This document shows, one piece after another, positions 53,544 through 64,000 of a DNA stretch of 64,000 nt (position 1 is the first letter of the stretch; every line of letters begins with the position of its first letter). The notes under the pieces were generated by a model. That model had not been told where the DNA came from, did not search any database, and saw only the letters and a list, made by a program, of their open reading frames with translations. The stretch covers positions 124,001 through 188,000 of the forward strand of contig RQOL01000473.1 of the NCBI GenBank assembly GCA_013076295.1. The letters run 5' to 3'. The stretch is from Sanderia malayensis (Eukaryota; Cnidaria; Scyphozoa; Semaeostomeae; Pelagiidae). A program made the position numbers and the translations under genes.

Positions 53544-55709
53544 GTACATGAATCCATGTTGTTACAGGTGAAACTAACTAAAATATACATGTATTTGCTT
53601 TTTTAATTAATATTAACAATGCAAACACTAATTGCGCATGAATCACGTTGTTACAGCTGAAACGAAGTAAAATACACATGCATTTGCTTGTTTTCAGTGA
53701 TATTAACATTAAACACACTAATTGGACATGAATGACGTTATTACAGCTGAAACTAACTAAATTAAACATGCATTTGTTTGTTTGCAGTGATATTAACATT
53801 ACTGCACACTTATTGCACATGAATCCACATTATTACAGCTAAAAATAATAAAATACAATATATTTGCTTGTTTTCAGTGATATCAACATTACTGCACACT
53901 ATTGCACATGAATCCACGTTATTACAGCTGAAACTAAGTAAACTACACATGCATTTGCGTGTTTTCAGTGATATTAACACTACTGCCACACTAATGGCAC
54001 ATGCGTCCACTTTAATTACTGTTGAAAGTAAGTAAACATACACATGCATCTGCATGTTTCCAGTGATATAACATTACGCACAGTAATACACATGAATCCA
54101 CGTTGTTACACCTCCAAACTAAGTAAAATACAAGTGCACTTGCTTGTTGTAGTGTTATTAACATTACTGCAACACTAGTTGCACATGAATCCACGTACTT
54201 ACAAACTAAAAACTAGCTAAAATACACATGTATTTGCTTGTTTTTCATTGATTTATCATTACTGCACACTAATTGCACATGAATCCACGTTATTACAGCT
54301 GACTAAGTACTACACATGCATTTTGTTTTTTATATTAACACTACTGCACATAATTGCCATAATCCACGTTATAATGAAACTAATAAACTACACATGCATT
54401 GCGTGTTTTCAGTGATATTAACACTACTGCACACTAATGGCACATGAGTCCACCTCTATTACAGTTGAAAGTAAGTAAATACACATGCATTTGCATGTTT
54501 GCAGTGATATTGACATTACTGCACAGTAATGGCACATGAATGCACGTTGTTACACCTCAAACTAAGTAAATTACACATGCATTTGCTTGTTTTCAGTGAT
54601 GTTAACATTACTGCACACTAATTGCACACGATTCCACGTTATTAGAGCTGAAACTAACTAAAATACACATGCATTTGTTTGTTTGCATTGATTTTAACAT
54701 TACTGCACACTATTGCACATGAATCCACGTTATTACAGCTGAAACTAAGTAAACTACACATGCATTTGCGTGTTTTTCAGTGATATTAACACTACTGCAC
54801 ACTAATGGCACATGATCACTTTATTACAGTTGAAAGTAATTAAAATACACATGCATTTGCATGTTTTCAGTGATATTAACATTACTGCACAGTAATGGCA
54901 CATGAATGCACGTTGTTACACCTCAAACTAAGTAAATTACACATGCATTTGCTTGTTTCAGTGATATTAACATTACTGCAGAGTAATGGCACATGAATCC
55001 ACGTTGTTACACCTCAAACTAAGTAAAATACACATGCATTTGCTTGTTTTCAGTGATATTAACATTACTGCACTAATTGACATGAATCACGTATTACAGC
55101 TGAAACTAACTAAATTAACATGCATTTGTTTTTTGCAGTGATATTAACATTACTGCACACTATTGCACATGAATCCACGTTATTACAGCTTAAACTAAGT
55201 AAAGCACACATGCATTTGCTTCTTTTCAGTGATTTAACATTACTGCACTCTATTGCACATGAATCTACGTTAATACAGTTGAACTAAGTAAAAAACACAT
55301 GCATTTGCTTGTTTTCAGTGATATAACATTACTGCACACTAATTGCACATGATTCCATGTTATTACGGCTGAACTAAGTAAATTACACATGCATTTGCTT
55401 GTTTTCAGTGATATTAACATTATTGCACACTAATTGCACATGATTCCACGTTATTAGAGCTGAAAACTAAAAAATACACATGCATTTGTTTGTTGCAGGA
55501 TATTAACATTCACTGCACACTAATTGCACCTGAATCTACGTTTTTACAGTTGAAACTAAGTAGAATACATATGCATTTACTTGTTTTCAGTAATCTTAAC
55601 ATTACTGCACACTAATTGCACATCAATCCACGTTATTACAGCTGAAACTAAGTAAATTACACATGCATTTGTTTGTTTTCAGTGACATTGACATTACTGC
55701 ACACTTATT
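53544..55709 (+). repeat. Second-lineage segment, 2.17 kb, degraded near its start
   Basis: M to M. N, G and Y follow M. About 54.04-54.40 kb is the poorest sequence in the window: several monomers have both gains and losses (ATTACGCACAG, CTCCAAAC, CGTACTTACAAAC, GTACTACACATG, TTTTTTATATTAAC, CATAATCCACG). It has no L monomer: near 55.50 kb the C tail GCAGGATATTAACATT runs directly into the R' monomer (GCACCTGAATCTACG). Confidence 0.77.
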
Positions 55710-58700
55710 GCACATGAATCCATGTTGTTACAGTGAAACTAACTAAAATATACATGTATTTGCTTTTTTTAATTAATATTAACAATGCTAAACACTAATT
55801 GCGCATGAATCCACGTTGTTACAGCTGAAACGAAGTAAAATACACATGCATTTGCTTGTTTTCAGTGATATTAACATTAAACAACACTAATTGGACATAA
55901 ATTGACGTTATTACAGCTGAAACTAACTAAATTAAACATGCATTTGTTGTTTGCAGTGATATTAACATTACTGCACACTTATTGCACATGAATCCACATT
56001 ATTACAGCTAAAAATAAATAAATACACATATATTTGCTTGTTTTCAGTGATATCAACATTACTGCACACTAATTGCACATGAAGCCACGTTATTACAGCT
56101 GAAACTAAGTAAACTACACATGCATTTGCGTGTTTTCAGTGATATTAACACTACTGCACACTAATGGCACATGAGTCCACTTTATTACTGTTGAAAGTAA
56201 GTAAAATACACATGCATATGCATGTTTTCAGTGATATTAACATTACTGCACAGTAATAGCACATGAATCCACGTTGTTACACCTCAAACTAAGTAAAATA
56301 CAAGTGCATTTGCTTGTTTGTAGTGATATTAACATTACTGCACACTAGTTGCACATGAATCCACGTTATTACAACTAAAACTAACTAAAATACACATGTA
56401 TTTGCTTGTTTTCAGTGATATTATCATTACTGCACACTAATTGCACATGAATCCACGTTATTACAGCTGAAACTAAGTAAACTACACATGCATTTGCGTT
56501 TTCAGTGATATTAACACTACTGCACACTAATGGCACATGAGTCCACTTTATTACAGTTGAAAGTAAGTAAAATACACATGCATTTGCATGTTTTGCAGTG
56601 ATATTGACATTACTGCACAGTAATGGCACATGAATGCACGTTGTTACACTCAAACTAAGTAAATTACACATGCATTTGCTTGTTTTCAGTGATGTTAACA
56701 TTACTGCACACTAATTGCACACGATTCCACGTTATTAGAGCTGAAACTAACTAAAATACACATGCATTTGTTTGTTTGCATTGATTTTAACATTACTGCA
56801 CACTAGTTGCACATGAATCCACGTTATTACAGCTGAAACTAAGTAAACTACACATGCATTTGCGTGTTTTCAGTGATATTAACACTACTGCACACTAATG
56901 GCCCATGAGTTCACTTTATTACAGTTGAAAAGTAATTAAAATACACATGCATTTGCATGTTTTCAGTGATATTAACATTACTGCACAGTAATGGCACATG
57001 AATGCACGTTGTTACACCTCAAACTAAGTAAATTACACATGCATTTGCTTGTTTTCAGTGATATTAACATTACTGCAGAGTAATGGCACATGAATCCACG
57101 TTGTTTACACCTCAAACTAAGTAAAATACACATGCATTTGCTTGTTTTCAGTGATATTAACATTACTGCATACTAATTGGACATGAATCGACGTTATTAC
57201 AGCTGAAACTAACTAAATTAAACATGCATTTGTTTGTTTGCAGTGATGTTAACATTACTGCACACTTATTGCACATGAATCCACGTTATTACAGCTTAAA
57301 CTAAGTAAAGCACACATGCATTTGCTTTTTTCAGTGATTTTAACATTACTGCACTCTATTTGCACATGAATCTACGTTAATACAGTTGGAACTAAGTAAA
57401 AAACACATGCATTTGCTTGTTTTCAGTGATAATAACATTACTGCACACTAATTGCACATGATTCCATGTTATTACGGCTGAAGCTAAGTAAATTACACAT
57501 GCATTTGCTTGTTTTCAGTGATACTAACATTATTGCACACTAATGGCACATGAGTCCACTTTATTACAGTTGAAAGTAAGTAAAATACACATGCATTTGC
57601 ATGTTTGCAGTGATATTGACATTACTGCACAGTAATGGCACATGAATCCACGTTTTACACCTCAAACTAAGTAAATTACACATGCATTTGCTTGTTTTCA
57701 GTGATGTTAACATTACTGCACACTAATTGCACACGATTCCACGTTATTAGAGCTGAAACTAACTAAAATACACAAGCATTTGTTTGTTTGCATTGATATT
57801 AACATTACTGCACACTAGTTGCACATGAATCCACGTTATTACAGCTGAAACTAAGTAAACTACACATGGATTTGCGGTTTTCAGTGATATAACACTACTG
57901 CACACTAATGGCACATGAGTTCACTTTATTACAGTGACAGTAAGTAAAATACACATGCATTTGCATGTTTTCAGTGATATTAACATTACTGCACAGTAAT
58001 GGCACATGAATGCACGTTGTTACACCTCAAACTAAGTAAATTACACATGCATTTGCTGTTTTCAGTGATATTAACATTACTGCAAGTAATTGGACATGAA
58101 TCCACGTTGTTACACCTCAAACTAAGTAAAATACACATGCATTTGCTTGTTTTCAGTGATATTAACATTACTGCACACTAATTGACATGAATCGACGTTA
58201 TTACAGCTGAAACTAACTAAATTAAACATGCATTTGTTTGTTTGCAGTGATGTTAACATTACTGCACACTTATTGCACATGAATCCACGTTATTACAGCT
58301 AAACTAAGTAAAGCACCCATGCATTTGCTTATTTTCAGTGATTTAACATTACTGCACTCTATTGCACATGAATCTACGTTAATACAGTTGGAACTAAGTA
58401 AAAAACACATGCATTTGCTTGTTTTCAGTGATAATAACATTACTGCACACTAATTGCACATGATTCCATGTTATTACGGCTGAAAGCTAAGTAAAATACA
58501 CATGCATTTGCTTGTTTTCAGTGATATTAACATTATTGCACACTAATTGCACATGATCCACGTTATTAGAGCTGAAACTAACTAAAATACACATGCATTT
58601 GTTTGTTTGCAGGATATTAACATTGCTGCACACTAATTGCACATGAATGCACTTTATTACAGCTGTAACTAAGTAAAAAGACAGCACTTGGTTTCAGTGA

Positions 58701-59268
58701 TATAACACCACTGCACACTAATTGCACATGAATCCACGTATTACAGATGCAACTAAATAAAATACACATGCATTGCTGTTTTTAGTGATATTAACATTAC
58801 TGCACACTAATTGCACATAAATCCACTTATTACAGCTGAAACTAAATAAAAAACACATGCTTTTGCTTTTTGCAGTGATATAACATTAATGCACAAAAAT
58901 TGCACATGAATCAACGCTGTTACAGCTGAAACTAACTAAATTACACATGCATTTGTTTGTTTGGAGTGATATTAACATCACTGCACACTAATTGCACATG
59001 AATCCACGTTATTACTGCTGAAACTAATGAAGACCGACATGCATTTGCTTGTTTTCCGCGAGATTAACATTACTGCACACTAATTGCACCTGAATCTACG
59101 TTTTTACAGTTGAAACTAAGTAAAATACATATGCATTTACTTTGTTTCAGTAATCTTAACATTACTGCACACTAATTGCACATCAATCACGTTATTACAG
59201 CTGAAACTAAGTAAATTACACATGCATTTGTTTGTTTTCAGTGACATTGGCATTACTGCACACTTATT
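55710..59268 (+). repeat. Second-lineage segment, 3.56 kb
   Basis: M to M, about 39 monomers. Contains Y (near 56.0 kb), U, I with an exact ATGCATATGCAT core (56212-56223), B with TACAAGTGC, W (near 56.37 kb), several B'-C'-V-I tetramers, and a degraded L at 58680. Near 57.53 kb a TTACGGCTGAAGC monomer is followed by one ending CTAATGG, which jumps into a GAGTCCAC I monomer. Confidence 0.78.
56210..56225. promoter_or_regulatory. Exact MORE-type palindrome in one monomer
   Basis: ACATGCATATGCATGT is a perfect 16-bp palindrome containing ATGCATATGCAT (56212-56223), the published MORE sequence for Oct dimers. It arises by one T-to-A change from the usual position-4 word. It is the only copy I noticed. 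In nearby second-lineage monomers the same base is often C instead (ATGCATCTGCATG near 52.04, 54.05, 60.23, 61.05 and 63.11 kb). Confidence 0.5.
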
Positions 59269-59727
59269 GTACATGAATCCATGTTGTTACAGGTGAAACT
59301 AACTAAAATATACATGTATTTGCTTTTTTTAATTAATATTAACAATGCTAAACACTAATTGCGCATGAATCGACGTTGTTACAGCTGAAACGAAGTAAAA
59401 TACACATGCATTTGCTTGTTTTCAGTGATATTAACATTAAACAACACTAATTGGACATGAATTGACGTTATTACAGCTGAAACTAACTAAATTAAACATG
59501 CATTTGTTTGTTTGCAGTGATATTAACATTACTGCACACTTATTGCACCTGAATCTACGTTTTACAGTTGAAACTAAGTAAAATACATATGCATTTACTT
59601 GTTTTCAGTAATCTTAACATTACTGCACACTAATTCCACATCAATCCACGTAATTACAGCTGAAACTAAGTAAATTACACATGCATTTGTTTGTTTTCAG
59701 TGACATTGACATTACTGCACACTTATT
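59269..59727 (+). repeat. Five-monomer local duplication (459 bp)
   Basis: Two M monomers start at 59269 and 59728, only 459 bp (5 x 92 = 460) apart. In between are N, G, an R' monomer (GCACCTGAATCTACG, CATATGCATTTAC), a GCACATCAATCC/R monomer, and the return to M. The join is at 59540-59560, where a G tail (CACACTTATT) leads into GCACCTGAATC, which normally follows a Q monomer. Confidence 0.78.
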
Positions 59728-62601
59728 GTACATGAATGCATGTTGTTACAGGTGAAACTAACTGAAAAATACATGTATTTGCTTTTTTTAATTAATATTA
59801 ACAATGCTAAACACTAATTGCGCATGAATCCACGTTGTTACAGCTGAAACGAAGTAAAATACGCATGCATTTGCTTGTTTTCAGTGATATTAACATTAAA
59901 ACACTAATTGGACATGAATTGACGTTACTACAGCTGAAACTAACTAAATTAAACATGCATTTGTTTGTTTGCAGTGATATTAACATTACTGCACACTTAT
60001 TGCACATGAATCACATTATTACAGCTAAAAATAAATAAAATACACATATATTGCTTGTTTCAGTGATATCAACATTACTGCACACTAATTGCACATGAAT
60101 CCACGTTATTACAGCTGAAACTAAGTAAACTACACATGCATTTGCGTGTTTTCAGTGATATTAACACTACTGCACACTAATGGCACATGCGTCCACTTTA
60201 TTACTGTTGAAAGTAAGTAAAATATACATGCATCTGCATGTTTCAGTGATATTAACATTACTGCACAGTAATAGCACATGAATGCACGTTGTTACACCTC
60301 AAACTAAGTAAATTACACATGCATTTGCTTGTTTTCAGTGATGTTAACATTACTGCACACTAATTGCACACGATTCCACGTTATTAGAGCTGAAACTAAC
60401 TAAAATACACATGCATTTGTTTGTTTGCAGTGATATTAACATTACTGCACACTAGTTGCACATGAATCACGTTATTACAGCTGAAACTAAGAAACTACAC
60501 ATGCATTTGCTTGATTTCAGTTATATTAACACTACTGCACACTAATGGCACATGAGTTCACCTTTATTACAGTTGAAACTAAGTAAAATACACATGCATT
60601 TGCATTTTCAGTGATATTAACATTACTGCACAGTAATGCACATGAATCCACGTTGTTACACCTGAAACTAAGTAAAACATACATGCATTTGCTTGTTTTC
60701 AGTGATATTAACATTACTGCACACTAATTGGACATGAATGACGTATTACAGCTGAAACTAACTAAATTAAACATGCATTTGTTTGTTTGCAGTGATATTA
60801 ACATTACTGCACACTATTGCACATGAATCCACATTATTACAGCTAAAAATAAAAAAATACACATATATTTGCTTGTTTTCAGTGATATCAACATTACTGC
60901 ACACTAATTGCACATGAATCCACGTTATTACAGCTGAAACTAAGTAAACTACACATGCATTTGCGTGTTTTCAGTGATATTAACACTACTGCACACTAAT
61001 GGCACATGCGTCCACTTTATTACTGTTGAAAGTAAGTAAAATACACATGCATCTGCATGTTTTCAGTGATATTAACATTACTGCACAGTAATAGCACATG
61101 AATGCACGTTGTTACACCTCAAACTAAGTAAATTACACATGCATTTGCTGTTTTCAGTGATGTTAACATTACTGCACACTAATTGCACACGATTCCACGT
61201 TATTAGAGCTGAAACTAACTAAAATACACATGCATTTGTTTGTTTCAGTGATATTAACATTACTGCACACTTTGCACATGAATCCACGTTATTACAGCTG
61301 AAACTAAGTAAACTACACATGCATTTGCGTGATTTCAGTTATATTAACACTACTGCACACTAATGGCACATGAGTTCACTTTATTACAGTTGAAAGTAAG
61401 TAAAATACACATTACTGCACAGTAATGGCACATGAATCACGTTGTTACACCTCAAACTAATTAAACATACTGCATTTGCTTGTTTTCAGTGATATTAACA
61501 TTACTGCACATAATTGGACATGAATCGACGAATTACAGCTGAAACTAACTAAATTAAACATGCATTTGTTTGTTTGCAGTGATGTTAACATTACTGCACA
61601 CTTATTGCACATGAATCCACGTTATTACAGCTTAAACTAAGTAAAGCACACATGCATTTGCTTTTCAGTGATTAACATTACTGCACTCTATTTGCACATG
61701 AATCTACGTTAATACAGTTGAACTAAGTAAAATACACATGCATTTGCTTGTTTTCAGTGATAATAACATTACTGCACACTAATTGCACATGATTCCATGT
61801 TATTACGGCTGAAGCTAAGTAAAATACACATGCATTTGCTTGTTTTCAGTGATATTAACATTTTGCACACTAATTGCACATGATTCCACGTTATTAGAGC
61901 TGAAACTAACTAAAATACACATGCATTTGTTTGTTTGCAGGATATTAACATTGCTGCACACTAATTGCACATGAATGCACTTTATTACAGCTGTAACTAA
62001 GTAAAAAGACAGGCACTTGGGTGTTTTCAGTGATATTAACACCACTGCACACTAATTGCACATGAATCCACGGTTACAGATGCAACTAAATAAAATACAC
62101 ATGCATTTGCTTTTTAGTGATATTAACATTACTGCACACTAATTGCACATAAATCCACGTTATTACAGCTGAAACTAATAAAAAACACATGCTTTTGCTT
62201 TTTTGCAGTGATATTAACATTAATGCACAAAAATTGCACATGAATCAACGTTGTTACAGCTGAAACTAACTAAATTACACATGCATTTGTTTGTTTGCAG
62301 TGATATTAACATCACTGCACACTAATTGCACATGAATCCACGTTATTACAGCTGAAACTAATGAAGACCGACATGCATTTTTGTTTTCGCGTGAGATTAA
62401 CATTACTGCACACTAATTGCACCTGAATCTACGTTTTTACAGTTGAAACTAAGTAAAATACATATGCATTTACTTGTTTTCAGTAATCTTAACATTACTG
62501 CACACTATTGCACATCAATCCACGTTATTACAGCTGAAACTAAGTAAATTACACATGCATTTGTTTGTTTTCAGTGACATTGACATTACTGCACACTTAT
62601 T
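59728..62601 (+). repeat. Second-lineage segment, 2.87 kb
   Basis: M to M. Order: M N G Y U I B' C' V I B G Y U I B' C' V I(short) B G J'' K D1' C L F' P' X Q' R' R. L is at 62008. It includes a Y-to-I run seen twice (about 60.02 and 60.83 kb) and a 62-bp monomer at 61366-61427. Confidence 0.77.
61366..61427 (+). repeat. 62-bp monomer with a 30-bp internal deletion
   Basis: A position-4 monomer that reads AGTAAAATACACATTACTGC. Relative to its type, exactly 30 bp are missing, from the octamer-like core through TTTTCAGTGATATTAACAT (92 - 30 = 62). ACAT occurs at both ends of the lost segment, suggesting a microhomology deletion. It is the clearest short monomer in the window. Confidence 0.85.
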
Positions 62602-64000
62602 GTACATGAATCCATGTTGTTACAGGTGAAACTAACTAAAAATACATGTATTTGCTTTTTTTAATTAATATTAACAATGCTAAACACTAATTGCGCATGA
62701 ATCCACGTTGTTACAGCTGAAACGAAGTAAAATACACATGCATTTGCTTGTTTTCAGTGATATTAACATTAAACAACACTAATTGGACATGAATTGACGT
62801 TATTACAGCTGAAACTAACTAAATTAAACATGCATTTGTTTGTTTGCAGTGATATTAACATTACTGCACACTTATTGCACATGAATCCACATTATTACAG
62901 CTAAAAATAAATAAAATACACATATATTTGCTTGTTTTCAGTGATATCAACATTACTGCACACTAATTGCACATGAATCCACGTTATTACAGCTGAAACT
63001 AAGTAAACTACACATGCATTTGCGTGTTTTCAGTGATATTAACACTACTGCACACTAATGCACATGCGTCCACTTTATTACTGTTGAAAGTAAGTAAAAT
63101 ACACATGCATCTGCATGTTTCCAGTGATATTAACATTACTGCACAGTAATAGCACATGAATCCACGTTGTTACACCTCAAACTAAGTAAAATACAAGTGC
63201 ATTTGCTTGTTTGTAGTGATATTAACATTACTGCACACTAGTTGCACATGAATCCACGTTATTACAACCAAAACTAGCTAAATACACATGTATTTGCTTG
63301 TTTTCAGTGATATTATCATTACTGCACACTAATTGCACATGAATCCACGTTATTACAGCTGAAACTAAGTAAACTACACATGCATTTGCGTGTTTTCAGT
63401 GATATTAACACTACTGCACACTAATTGCACATGAATCCACGTTATTACAGCTGAAACTAAGTAAATACACATGCATTTGCGTGTTTTCAGTGATATTAAC
63501 ACTACTGCACACTAATGGCACATGAGTCCACTTATTACAGTTGAAAGTAAGTAAAATACACATGCATTTGCATGTTTGCAGTGATATTGACATTACTGCA
63601 CAGTAATGGCACATGAATGCACGTTGTTACACCTCAAACTAAGTAAATTACACATGCATTTGCTTGTTTTCAGTGATGTTAACATTACTGCACACTAATT
63701 GCACACGATTCCACGTTATTAGAGCTGAAACTAACTAAAATACACATGCATTTGTTTGTTTTCAGTGATATTAACACTACTGCACACTAATGGCACATGA
63801 GTTCACTTTATTACAGTTGAAAGTAATTAAAATACACATGCATTTGCATGTTTTCAGTGATATTAACATTACTGCACAGTAATGGCACATGATGCACGTT
63901 GTTACACCTCAAACTAAGTAAATACACATGCATTTGCTTGTTTTCAGTGATATTAACATTACTGCAAGTAATGGCACATGAATCCACGTTGTTACACCTC
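62602..64000 (+). repeat. Right-edge second-lineage segment, incomplete
   Basis: Begins with M at 62602 and follows the order N G Y U I B W U U I B' C' and so on. It is cut by the window end inside a B monomer (CACCTC), so the array continues. Near 63.35-63.5 kb a U monomer is followed by another GCGTG monomer, a local register slip. Confidence 0.83.

Larger units (their letters stand above)
1..64000 (+). repeat. Head-to-tail 92-bp satellite array filling the window
   Basis: Seen: the same roughly 92-bp unit recurs without interruption over the full window. Successive ATGCAT/ATGTAT cores near 26.3-26.8 kb lie at 26297, 26389, 26481, 26573 and 26665 (first base of TGCA or TGTA), exactly 92 bp apart. 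All copies I read are in the same orientation, and I found no unique sequence, transposon or simple-sequence insertion. A typical monomer has 30 G+C in 92 bp. It usually contains one ACGT (one CpG), one ATGCAT and, in many types, CAGCTG. Known: long same-orientation arrays of a 90-400-bp unit are satellite DNA of eukaryotic heterochromatin. Inferred: the array extends beyond both ends. The family is not one I recognise. Confidence 0.97.

Noticed and set aside
1..64000. CRISPR array
   Set aside because: Repeats are directly adjacent with no unique spacers, the unit is 92 bp, and variation is spread along the monomer.
1..64000. CENP-B box
   Set aside because: The consensus needs TTCG followed by CGGG at fixed spacing. 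I saw no CGGG in the monomer types, and their only regular CpG is in ACGT.
1..64000. Known alpha satellite, telomere repeat, rDNA or tRNA array
   Set aside because: Monomer length (92 bp, not 171) and sequence do not match alpha satellite. There is no TTAGGG run and no rRNA- or tRNA-like block.
1..64000. Transposable element insertions or inverted array segments
   Set aside because: Reading through the window, every stretch of more than one monomer length matches the satellite in the same orientation. The odd segments (L, M, P types) are themselves monomer-length variants.

Overview
The whole window is one block of tandemly repeated satellite DNA. I see no gene, RNA gene, transposon or unique flanking sequence on either strand. 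About 700 copies of an AT-rich monomer (consensus 92 bp, about 33% GC) run head to tail in one orientation from base 1 to base 64000, so both ends of the array lie outside the window. This points to a eukaryotic, probably animal, heterochromatic (centromeric, pericentromeric or subtelomeric) region. I do not recognise the satellite family and cannot name the species.

The array has several levels of order. (1) The 92-bp monomer carries nearly invariant words such as ATGCAT, a TTTTCAG/TTTGCAG tract and TGATATTAACATTACTGCAC. (2) Monomers fall into diverged types that follow each other mostly in a fixed order of four, giving a tetramer of about 368 bp. Position 1 often reads CACCTCAAAC, position 2 AACTAACTAA then GTTTGTTTGCAG, position 3 GTAAACTACACATG, and position 4 GAAAGTAAGT plus the palindrome ACATGCATTTGCATGT. 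(3) Tetramers are built into long higher-order repeats: a unit of about 10.7 kb (1695-12399 and 12400-23124), a cut-down 3.59-kb version (23125-26710) and a 6.48-kb version (26711-33190).

From 33.2 to 43.4 kb the same cassettes continue as shorter duplications, including a clear 1.93-kb tandem pair (36628-38553 and 38554-40393). Near 43.4 kb the array changes to a second lineage of cassettes, inside a 3.95-kb tandem pair (40943-44896 and 44897-49010). From 49.0 kb to the end this second lineage forms a mosaic of 0.46-3.6-kb segments. Chimeric monomers, with the front of one type and the back of another, mark several junctions, as unequal exchange predicts.

In some stretches (about 1-1640, 5.7-12 kb, 16.5-20.4 kb, 49.2-51.3 kb and parts of 52-63 kb) many monomers have lost single bases. 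In 33.5-36.4 kb many have gained single bases. The lost bases lie disproportionately at positions where monomer types differ, which looks more like consensus error over mixed or collapsed repeat reads than biology.

I found no new gene system. The points most worth following are the nested repeat architecture with its shared recombination breakpoints, the periodic POU/octamer-like palindrome in position-4 monomers, and the evidence on sequence quality.
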